From: an uncultured Bacteroidota bacterium
Lineage (GTDB): Bacteria > Bacteroidota > Bacteroidia > Bacteroidales > CAIWKO01
Assembly: GCA_937934705.1 (NCBI GenBank)
Contig: CALGYY010000211.1
Location: 1-5,925 of the forward strand
Length of the DNA: 5,925 nt
Direction: 5' to 3'
Numbering within the stretch: the first letter of the stretch is position 1; each line of letters starts with the position of its first letter. A program made the position numbers and the translations under genes. This document shows, in pieces, positions 1-5,925 of the stretch. The notes below the pieces were generated by a model. That model was not told where the DNA came from, made no database searches, and saw only the letters and a program-made list of their open reading frames with translations.

Positions 1-1
1 G

Positions 2-874
2 ATTGCGGAGATTGAAAGAGCCTGTGAAATAGGGGTCAGCATGCATACGGCAGCCATGAAAAGTGCAAAACCCGGGATTCTTGAAAGGGAGATATCCGGA
101 ATGATTGAAGGGATCGCGCTATCACATGGCAGCAGTGTTTCATTCCCGGTTATCTGCAGTGTTCACGGCGAAACGCTGCACAATCATTATCACGGCAACA
201 TAATGAAGGAGGGTGATCTTCTGCTTACTGATGCCGGTGCGGAAACCACCATGAATTATGCGTCGGATTACACCCGCACTTTTCCGGTTTCATCACGCTT
301 CACGCAGAAGCAAAGAGAGATTTACGAAATCGTACTGAAAGCCAATATGGACGCTATCGCGGCCATTAAGCCGGGTATCAGATACCAGGAGATCCACCTG
401 CTCGCCGCGAAGGTGATCGCCGAAGGTCTGATCGCGCTGGGCCTCATGAAGGGTGATGCTGACGCGGCCGTGAAGGCCGGTGCACATGCCATGTTCTTTC
501 CGCATGGACTGGGGCACATGATGGGTTTGGATGTTCATGATATGGAAGATCTGGGCGAAAATTATGTCGGCTATGATGAAACCACCTCCAGGATCGATCA
601 GTTCGGGACGGCCTATCTGCGCCTGGGGCGCCGGTTGGAACCGGGATTTGTCCTGACCGTAGAACCCGGCATTTACTTCATTCCTGCTCTGATCGCCAAG
701 TGGAAGAATGAAAACATTAATGCTGAATATATTAACTTCGGGAAAGCGGAGCAGTATCTTGATTTCGGCGGGATCAGGATAGAGGATGATATTCTGGTGA
801 CGGATCAGGGAGCCCGTATTCTGGGGCCGCATTTACCGAAAGGGGTCGACGAGATTGAAGCCCTGAGGACTTAG
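2..874 (+). CDS. pepP: Xaa-Pro aminopeptidase (M24B family), 5'-truncated by window start
   Basis: This is a metal-dependent cytosolic peptidase that removes N-terminal residues preceding proline. The frame is open from base 2 and reads IAEIERACEIGVS before the Met at base 41. That stretch is the normal first helix of the M24 'pita-bread' fold, so the Met at 41 is internal and about 150-200 N-terminal residues lie upstream of the window. Numbering from that Met, the metal ligands are all present: D64 (TDAGAE), D76 (YASDYTRT), H159 (HGLGHMMG), E208 (TVEPGIY) and E248 (GIRIEDD). The conserved histidines H47, H155 and H166 (DVHD) are also present. D64 and D76 are one residue further apart than in E. 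coli PepP. The FGTAYLRLGR and FIPALIAKW stretches match the form I know from Bacteroidota. The gene ends at TAG 872-874, 35 bases before the small membrane protein gene, which may be co-transcribed. The M24B assignment is firm. The exact specificity (aminopeptidase or Xaa-Pro dipeptidase) is less certain. Confidence 0.93.
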   Translation: MAEIERACEIGVSMHTAAMKSAKPGILEREISGMIEGIALSHGSSVSFPVICSVHGETLHNHYHGNIMKEGDLLLTDAGAETTMNYASDYTRTFPVSSRFTQKQREIYEIVLKANMDAIAAIKPGIRYQEIHLLAAKVIAEGLIALGLMKGDADAAVKAGAHAMFFPHGLGHMMGLDVHDMEDLGENYVGYDETTSRIDQFGTAYLRLGRRLEPGFVLTVEPGIYFIPALIAKWKNENINAEYINFGKAEQYLDFGGIRIEDDILVTDQGARILGPHLPKGVDEIEALRT

Positions 875-909
875 GGGCGGTTTCTGTTCTGCAAACCAAA
901 TCATATCCT

Positions 910-1143
910 ATGAAAAAATACTTTGATCTGGGGAACCTGGTCGTTATTGCCGTTACGGTTGTTTTGTTTGTTGTGGCTTTGTTTCTGAAAGGAGTATCGA
1001 AGGATCTCCTGCTGGAAGCCGGTGTGCTGCTCGTTTCCATCAAACTGATCATGAATGGTTACCGAACGTCGGTTTTCTATCAGAATATTCAGAAAGACCT
1101 GGATGAACTGAAAGCGCTGCTCAAAGAGAAAAAGGATTCATAA
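910..1143 (+). CDS. Small two-helix membrane protein, unknown function (77 aa)
   Basis: I do not recognise a family. The protein starts MKKYFDLGN and has a strongly hydrophobic helix at about residues 9-27. A short polar loop (KGVSKD) follows, then a second hydrophobic helix at about 33-49. The tail, about 50-77, is charged and probably helical (KDLDELKALLKEKKDS), with heptad-like leucines that could form a short coiled coil. Both ends are lysine-rich, which under the positive-inside rule suggests a hairpin in the inner membrane with both termini in the cytoplasm. The ATG at 910 is the only sensible start and has no clear Shine-Dalgarno sequence. The gene lies 35 bases after the peptidase on the same strand. 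Its TAA stop (1141-1143) abuts the stop of the convergent response regulator, so the genes overlap by 6 bases. The codon pattern and the amphipathic layout make it likely to be a real gene. Confidence 0.75.
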   Translation: MKKYFDLGNLVVIAVTVVLFVVALFLKGVSKDLLLEAGVLLVSIKLIMNGYRTSVFYQNIQKDLDELKALLKEKKDS

Positions 1144-1791
1144 ACGGATGATCCCCTGTTTGAGGGCGTATTTGATGAGGTCGGCCAGGCTGCCGAGTCC
1201 CAGTTTTTCCATAATGCGGTTGCGGTGCGTTTCAACGGTTCGCGGACTGATGGACAGTTGAGCCGCTATTTCCTTATAGGATAATCCGTCTGCAAATCCC
1301 CTGAGGACTTCGGTCTCCCGCTCCGACAGGGCATGTTGTTCCGCCTGTTCGTTTTTTCTCTGAGCCTGATTCATATATGCTTTGGCCAGAATACGCGATA
1401 CTTTTTCTCCGAAAAAGGATTCCCCTCCCAGAATACATTCCAGAGCCCTGATGAATTCTGCGGCATCAGATTCTTTATGAAGATACCCGTGAACGCCTGC
1501 TTCTATGGCTTCCAGTATCATCGCCTCATGGGCAGATGCAGAGAGCACCATAATTTTCATTTCCGGATAATGCTCCCTGCTGTGTCTGATCAGTCCCAGC
1601 CCATCCATGCCGGGCAGGTGAAGATCGGCAATCAGCAAATGCAGGGGGGAAAGGGTCAGGCAGCTGATCATTTCCTCAGCGGAGGAAGCTTCTGCAACAA
1701 TCCGGTATTCGGGGCGCCCGATGAGCATGGCCCGGATCCCGTCGCGCACAATTTTGTGATCATCAACCAATCCTATTCTGATGGCTTCCAT
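1138..1791 (-). CDS. NarL/LuxR-family response regulator (REC + GerE HTH)
   Basis: This is the DNA-binding output protein of a two-component system, 217 residues from the chosen start. The receiver domain covers about 4-120. Its acidic pocket is D10/D11 (GLVDDHKIVRDG), the phospho-acceptor is D56 (LIADLHLPGMDG), the switch Ser is S84 (VLSAS) and the conserved Lys is K106 (YLHKES). A linker of about 30 residues leads to a GerE/LuxR-type helix-turn-helix at about 153-212, with LSERETEVL at 156-164 and the recognition region SPRTVETHRNRIMEKLG. All key residues are intact. An in-frame ATG 42 bases upstream (base 1833) would add a tail, MLIFYYLYGRIRTA, that is not typical of the family, so MEAIRIGLVDD is preferred. 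The start lies inside the 3' end of the upstream kinase gene, overlapping it by 29 bases. This implies one transcript, probably coupled translation, and that the kinase is its cognate partner. The target genes are unknown. Confidence 0.93.
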   Translation of the reverse strand: MEAIRIGLVDDHKIVRDGIRAMLIGRPEYRIVAEASSAEEMISCLTLSPLHLLIADLHLPGMDGLGLIRHSREHYPEMKIMVLSASAHEAMILEAIEAGVHGYLHKESDAAEFIRALECILGGESFFGEKVSRILAKAYMNQAQRKNEQAEQHALSERETEVLRGFADGLSYKEIAAQLSISPRTVETHRNRIMEKLGLGSLADLIKYALKQGIIRL

Positions 1792-3676
1792 TGCTGTTCT
1801 GATTCTGCCATAAAGGTAATAAAAGATCAGCATTCAGGCCGCCTGCATCATTGATGCTGATCCTGACAGCGCCTTCACAAAGACGGGCAAGTTCCATCGA
1901 TAGTATAAGTCCGAGTCCGGCACCTTTCCGGGGATCACCTCCGCCAATCCTGCTGATATCCTGGTCTATTCTGAAGAGTAAGGCGATCTCATCTGCAGTC
2001 AGCCCCGGACCTTCATCAGCGATCCGGATGCAAATCTTGTCACCGCTTATGAAAGCTGAGATTTCAACCTGCCCTCCGTCACGGGTAAACTTCACCGCGT
2101 TGGTCAGCAGGTTGCGGATGATGGTCTGCACCATGCGCTGATCTGCAAACGCGCATAAATCTCCGCTTATGTTGCTTTTAATGCTTACGCCGCGAAGCCC
2201 GGCCTGCGGAAGAAGAAGTTCCGTGAGCTCTCCGCAAAGGGTCTGTATATGCAATTTGTCCGGTTCTGCTTTCATCTTGCCACTCTGGCACATCGACCAT
2301 TGCAGCAGGTTGTTCAACAAGGAGAGAATGCCTTTGGACGAACGGTTCAACTCGTCCAGGTAGGAGGCCATGTCTTCCCTGCTCAGATGATCAACAGACC
2401 CGAGAAGAGCTGCGGTGATCTTTTCAAATGATGACAAGGGTGAGCGAAGATCGTGAGAAAGTATACTGAAAAATTTATCTTTGGTTGCATTGAGCTGACT
2501 AAGTTCCCTGTTCTGCCGATCGAGAATACGTGATGTCCTGCGTTTCTCCAGAAAGCGCCACAGAATCAGTCCCGCCAGAACGAGCGCCATCAGGCTCAGT
2601 CCCGCCAGCCACCACAATCTTGCCCTGGCTGAAGCCGCTTCCTGCTCTTTAAATGAGATTTCTGTCTCTTTCTCAAGGATAATCCTTTCTTTTTTCTCTG
2701 TTTCATATTGTGTCTGCAATTCCTCAAACGCTCTTGCACGTTCGGTATTGAAAATGGAATCCTTATATATGTTACAGGTCATCAAAGCTTCATAGGCTTT
2801 TTTGTAATCCCCCAGGTAGCTGTAGGTTTCGCTCAGACTCTTGTACCCCTGACGCAGTTGCGACAGCAGACCCACATTCCGCGCGATCTCAATCCCGCTT
2901 CTCAGGTAAGCTTCTGCTTCCCTGTGTTTACCCTGCATATTCAGCAAACTCGCCAGGTTAATGCTCATAAACGACCGCGCTTCTTCATTGCCGCATTCCT
3001 GGTATTTCCTGATCGCGAGATCCAGATATTCAATGCATGAATCAATCCTGGCTCTCTTGTAATGATAACCTGCCAGGCCATTGTAGACATCCGCCATGCC
3101 GTCACAGCGACCGATCTCTGAGAAAAGCTTCAGTGCAATCCCATACTGGATCAGAGCCAGACTGTCGTTGTTCAGATCATCGAGGATCATCCCGAGATTA
3201 TAGTATGAATCTGCAATACTCAGCGTGTCGGTCGTCCTGAGTCGGGCCTGAAGTCCTTTTCTGTAATAATCAGCAGCCCGTTCCAACTGCCCCATACGGT
3301 AGTAATCGATTCCTGTATTGTTCAGTGCGGAGCCCGTTAAACCCGGATCATTCAGGGATTCCGCTATTTTCAGAGCCTTCAGATCATAATTCAAAGCCTG
3401 GCTGAAATCCGCGTGCAGGCGCCACAAAACAGCGAGTTGCCTGAGAATACGGAATGAAACCTTCGGGCCGGCCTGGATTTGTGAGGCCATACGCAGAGCC
3501 GCTTCCTGGTAGAGTATGGCAGAGTCAACCGAGAGATCCTGATATGCTCTCGAATGAATCTCGTACTGCTCAAGTAAGGCTTGCTCCCTGTCGTTGCCCG
3601 AATTTACTTCCTGAGCCATGGCCGGCCGGAGTGACAGGAGCGCGAGCAGTATGAATAATAAGGTGATGTGTTTCAT
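1763..3676 (-). CDS. TPR-repeat transmembrane sensor histidine kinase
   Basis: This is a membrane sensor kinase of 637 residues. The signal peptide is 1-21 (MKHITLLFILLALLSL, cleaved at AMA|Q). A sensor region of about 35-310 is built of TPR-like helical pairs, with recognisable units near 113-146, 155-188, 195-228, 235-268 and 275-308. A charged coiled coil (about 312-352) leads to a single transmembrane helix at about 354-373, so the TPR domain should be periplasmic. The cytoplasmic part has a HisKA-type dimerisation domain with phospho-acceptor H408 (SILSHDLRSPL). It is followed by a HATPase_c domain with an N-box (RNLLTNAVKF, N522/N526), a G1 box (DEGPGL, 554-559) and a G2 box (GAGLGL, 585-590). 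An in-frame ATG at 3715 adds MIIHIFFVFSKPF in front of an otherwise standard signal peptide, so the start at 3676 was chosen. The gene overlaps the response regulator by 29 bases and is divergent from the propeller gene. The ligand is unknown; TPR suggests a protein or peptide partner. Confidence 0.93.
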   Translation of the reverse strand: MKHITLLFILLALLSLRPAMAQEVNSGNDREQALLEQYEIHSRAYQDLSVDSAILYQEAALRMASQIQAGPKVSFRILRQLAVLWRLHADFSQALNYDLKALKIAESLNDPGLTGSALNNTGIDYYRMGQLERAADYYRKGLQARLRTTDTLSIADSYYNLGMILDDLNNDSLALIQYGIALKLFSEIGRCDGMADVYNGLAGYHYKRARIDSCIEYLDLAIRKYQECGNEEARSFMSINLASLLNMQGKHREAEAYLRSGIEIARNVGLLSQLRQGYKSLSETYSYLGDYKKAYEALMTCNIYKDSIFNTERARAFEELQTQYETEKKERIILEKETEISFKEQEAASARARLWWLAGLSLMALVLAGLILWRFLEKRRTSRILDRQNRELSQLNATKDKFFSILSHDLRSPLSSFEKITAALLGSVDHLSREDMASYLDELNRSSKGILSLLNNLLQWSMCQSGKMKAEPDKLHIQTLCGELTELLLPQAGLRGVSIKSNISGDLCAFADQRMVQTIIRNLLTNAVKFTRDGGQVEISAFISGDKICIRIADEGPGLTADEIALLFRIDQDISRIGGGDPRKGAGLGLILSMELARLCEGAVRISINDAGGLNADLLLPLWQNQNSNGSHQNRIG

Positions 3677-3754
3677 AAAGGGTTTCGAAAATACAAAAAA
3701 GATATGTATGATCATCCCTTCTGTATGAATTAAGAATGCGTAAAGAAGTGATGA

Positions 3755-3776
3755 TTGTCCGTAAGATTACGGACAA
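3755..3776. promoter_or_regulatory. Perfect 10-2-10 inverted repeat, candidate operator
   Basis: The sequence is TTGTCCGTAA, then GA, then TTACGGACAA: two exact 10-base arms around a 2-base centre. It lies between two divergent genes, 79 bases from the kinase start and 72 from the propeller start. No T-run follows on either strand, so a terminator is unlikely and a dimeric regulator site is the better reading. The inner part can be read as heptamers separated by 2 bases (7-2-7), the geometry known for NarL-type dimers. The neighbouring NarL/LuxR-type regulator is therefore a candidate binder, by inference only. Confidence 0.55.
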
Positions 3777-3818
3777 GATAAGCGGGATTTTCCGGAGTAC
3801 GCTGAAATTCAGTACACC

Positions 3819-3826
3819 TAATTTTG
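3819..3826 (+). promoter_or_regulatory. Candidate Bacteroidota -7 promoter element (TAATTTTG)
   Basis: This is an exact match to the TAnnTTTG consensus of the Bacteroidota primary sigma factor. It ends 21 bases before the ATG of the propeller gene, which would give a leader of about 15 bases. No TTG is visible at the expected -33 position, so the call rests on the -7 box and its location. Confidence 0.4.
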
Positions 3827-3847
3827 CGGTGTTCAAAACATTTAACC

Positions 3848-5878
3848 ATGAAATCACAAGTATTGAGGTTTATGATGATCTCAGGTCTGTTTCTGGGCCT
3901 GTCAGTCCTGAGTGTAAGGGCCCAGGTCAACGATGGCTGGGCTGAACTCGGCAATGCAGCGTATAACTCCCAGCTGAATTCGGTGGCATTTGCGGATGCC
4001 ACGACCGGTTTTGCGGTGGGTAGCGCAGGCGCATGCCTGAAAACAACAGATGGAGGAAGTACCTGGACGGCGATCAGTCTGAATGTCGGATATGACCTGA
4101 AAAAAATCGTGTTTCTGAATGATTCTGTGGGTTATATCGGCGGAGGTTTGAATTATGATTTTGCAAAAGTTCTCAAAACCACGGATGGCGGATTAACCTG
4201 GACAGAAGTCTTATCGGTAAATGAGACTTATAACAATATGTATTTTCTGGATGAGGATCATGGATGGCTGACATCCTACGACCTGGTATTTTTGACAGAG
4301 GATGGCGGTGATAACTGGAGCAATTGGACGCTGACAAATTTCTATGATATACAACAGGCACATTTTCTTTCGCCCGACACAGGATTTATCTCTCCGGCAG
4401 CCTCTTCCAGAGGTTTGCAGCGGACTTACGACGGGGGATCGACATTTGACACTGTCAGGAACCTGATTGTCCACAGAATGACCTCCACCCCTGACGGAAG
4501 TCTTTATTTGCTAAGCAGGACCATTAATCAAAAAATCGAACGCTCTACCGACATGGGGAATACATGGTCTGTTTGCACGAATGGGTTGGGTTCTGAGAGG
4601 TTATACGGCATGTTCTTTAAAAACGACAGCCTGGGATTTGTTTGGACTTCAGGTGTGTACGGGGGCAAACTGTACAGGACAACAGATACGGCGCAAAACT
4701 GGACGCAGGTGTATCAGAACCCTGCGGCTGACCTTCAGGAGATGACCTGCACTCCATTGGGCCTGCTGGTCGCTGTGGGCGATGGGGGATTGATCATGAC
4801 CAGTACTGATGGTCTGACATGGGATACGGCCAGCCTGGGAGCGATTCCGGCAACCCTGAACAGGGTGGCCTTTTTGGATGATCTGAATGGAGTAGCGCTG
4901 GGGGACAGAGGGGTACTGATCAGAACAGAGGACGCCGGACTTAACTGGAACAGGGTTTCTCTTCCGCTGACCAACAAATTGACGGCCCTGGCGGTAGTGA
5001 ATGACACCACAATCTATATGGGTGGTTACGGACCTGTGATGATGATCAGTGATGACCGGGGAGCCAGCTGGTCGATGTCCGTGAGTGGGATCACAGGAAG
5101 TGAGGTATGGGATATTGTGTCAACGGGGCCTCTGACCGCATATCTGAGTACAAATCAAGGCATTCATAAATCCACAGATGCAGGAAATAACTGGGGGCTG
5201 ACATCATGGACGAACCTGTCTTATGACATATTCGCGATTGATGATGATACGGTTATGGTGAGCGGTAACCTCACGTTCAACATCACCGATGATGCTGGGG
5301 CTAACTGGACTACTTATAGTGTGCCCACTTCTTCAGTTTTTGCGATGGATTTCCGGAGCGCTGATCACGGTTTGACAGGAAATGGATGGGGACGCATTAA
5401 CCAAACCAATGATGGCGGGCAAAACTGGGTGCAAAAATTCAATTGCACAAGCCGGATCAACGAAATGAAGCATTTTGATGATACCACGGTGTATTTCGTA
5501 GCCAATGACGGGATCATCGGAAAATCAGAGGATGGTGGAGAAACATGGTTTCTCGTTGAAAGCGGTACGATACGCGATCTCACTTCAATTTTCTTTTCAC
5601 CTGATGGAACCGGCTACATTGTCGGAGCAGACGGATATATGCTTAAACGCTCACTTACACCCATCTATTCCATCCGCTTTGATGTTCAGGATGATCTCGG
5701 TCAGCCGTTGACCGGCGTTGCCCTGACCCTCAACGGTGCGGGTTACCCTGTGGGTACCGACAGCATTGGCGGCCTGGGGGAAGGCAGTTATCAGTATATT
5801 CTCTCCAAGTCAGGCTATGTTTCGGATACCGGAAGTGTTCAGCTTGAAAGCGATACCCTCTTGCAGATATCCCTTGTC
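3848..5878 (+). CDS. Secreted Asp-box (BNR/YCF48-like) beta-propeller protein with Ig-like domain, 3'-truncated
   Basis: The frame is open from ATG 3848 to the end of genuine sequence (677 residues) with no stop. Residues 1-25 form a signal peptide (hydrophobic core FMMISGLFLGLSVLSV, cleaved at VRA|Q). Residues about 42-603 are tandem blades of about 41 residues with the pattern L..v.F.d...Gyavg..G.i.kTtDGG.tW. This resembles YCF48/BNR propellers, which serve as binding scaffolds or, in some relatives, glycosidases; no catalytic residues can be assigned here. Residues about 605-676 form a compact beta domain (FDVQDDLGQPLTGVALTLNG ... YILSKSGYVSDTGS) resembling the Ig-like/carboxypeptidase-regulatory domains of Bacteroidota surface proteins. 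Such proteins often end in a type IX secretion sorting domain, which would lie beyond the contig end and cannot be confirmed. There is no Shine-Dalgarno sequence; the start follows TTTAACC. The gene is divergent from the kinase operon. The frame continues open into the adapter, so a gene caller would wrongly extend it to base 5925. Confidence 0.9.
3971..5656 (+). repeat. Tandem Asp-box protein repeats (13 clear copies, 1 degenerate)
   Basis: These are degenerate protein-level repeats inside the propeller gene. Asp-box motifs of the type (S/T)xDxGxxW start at about residues 65, 110, 149, 192, 232, 277, 317, 359, 400, 441, 479, 519 and 559, so they are spaced 38-45 residues apart. Examples are KTTDGGSTW, KTTDGGLTW, RTEDAGLNW, KSTDAGNNW and KSEDGGETW. 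A 14th strand pattern (GYIVGADGYMLKRS, 589-602) falls at the right distance but lacks the box. The DNA itself is not repetitive enough to suggest recent duplication. Confidence 0.85.
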
Positions 5879-5925
5879 AGATCGGAAGAGCGTCGTGTAG
5901 GGAAAGAGTGTAGATCTCGGTGGTC
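5879..5925. other. Illumina TruSeq-type adapter contamination at contig end
   Basis: From AGATCGGAAGAGC to the last base, these 47 bases match, from memory and without a mismatch, the reverse complement of the Illumina universal (P5-side) adapter. This is library sequence left untrimmed, not genome. Read in the frame of the preceding gene it gives RSEERRVGKECRSRW, a peptide known from contaminated database entries. It should be masked and excluded from the protein above. Confidence 0.97.

Larger units (their letters stand above)
3677..3847. promoter_or_regulatory. Divergent intergenic control region
   Basis: These 171 bases separate the start of the kinase-regulator operon (minus strand) from the start of the secreted propeller gene (plus strand), so both promoters should lie here. 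The region is AT-rich near both starts. It contains a perfect inverted repeat (3755-3776) and a Bacteroidota-like -7 element facing the propeller gene (3819-3826). On the minus strand I see only imperfect matches to the TAnnTTTG consensus close to the kinase start, so no kinase promoter is placed. Confidence 0.6.

Noticed and set aside
293..832. Long minus-strand open frame (179 codons) opposite the peptidase
   Set aside because: It lies wholly inside a gene with intact catalytic motifs. Its translation has no recognisable domain, and it is best explained as an antisense shadow.
879..897. Weak hairpin GGTTT...AAACC after the peptidase stop
   Set aside because: The arms are only 5 bases, the loop is 9 bases and there is no T-run. 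It is too weak to call a terminator.
1333..1854. Plus-strand open frame across the response regulator and kinase tail
   Set aside because: It lies antisense to two genes with complete domain signatures, and its predicted protein has no coherent composition or motif.
3686..3704. Imperfect minus-strand -7 boxes (TATTTTCG, TATCTTTT) near the kinase start
   Set aside because: Each misses the TAnnTTTG consensus by a base and has no TTG at -33. One would leave almost no leader, so no promoter was called.
3677..3715. Upstream in-frame start for the kinase (ATG at 3715)
   Set aside because: It would put a 13-residue tail before a standard signal peptide. The start at 3676 gives a normal length and a normal charged N-terminus.
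3736..3945. Plus-strand open frame starting in the intergenic region and running into the propeller gene (69 codons)
   Set aside because: It is out of frame with the propeller gene, crosses its signal peptide region, and encodes nothing recognisable. It also spans the palindrome.
5026..5033. Half-copy of the palindrome arm (TTACGGAC) inside the propeller gene
   Set aside because: It is only one arm and sits within coding sequence for Gly-Tyr-Gly-Pro. A chance match is the simplest reading.

Overview
The window looks like the end of a metagenomic contig from a member of the Bacteroidota. Four things point there: a sensor kinase with periplasmic TPR repeats next to a LuxR-type regulator, start sites without clear Shine-Dalgarno sequences, signal peptides cleaved before Gln, and a secreted multi-repeat protein of the kind these bacteria export. 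The assignment rests on style and family resemblance, not on a marker gene. The last 47 bases are not genomic: they match Illumina adapter sequence.

Layout. Bases 2-874 (+) are the C-terminal catalytic part of an M24-family Xaa-Pro aminopeptidase whose N-terminus lies before the window. A 77-residue two-helix membrane protein of unknown function follows at 910-1143 (+). Its stop codon interlocks with the stop of a convergent response regulator. On the minus strand, a two-component pair is transcribed kinase first: a 637-residue TPR sensor histidine kinase (3676 down to 1763), then a NarL/LuxR-type response regulator (1791 down to 1138). The two genes overlap by 29 bases. A 171-base divergent intergenic region (3677-3847) holds a perfect 10-2-10 inverted repeat and a Bacteroidota-like -7 promoter element. 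From 3848 (+) to the contig end runs a large secreted beta-propeller protein with 13 Asp-box (BNR/YCF48-like) repeats, followed by an Ig-like domain. Its C-terminus is missing.

How the parts may work together. The kinase would sense something in the periplasm or envelope through its TPR domain and phosphorylate the regulator at Asp56. The only conspicuous operator-like site lies between the kinase operon and the secreted propeller gene, and its 2-base central spacing suits a NarL-type dimer. A simple hypothesis is that the regulator controls its own operon, the propeller gene, or both. The peptidase and the small membrane protein look like an independent housekeeping neighbourhood. I found no RNA genes, CRISPR arrays, insertion sequences or integration sites.
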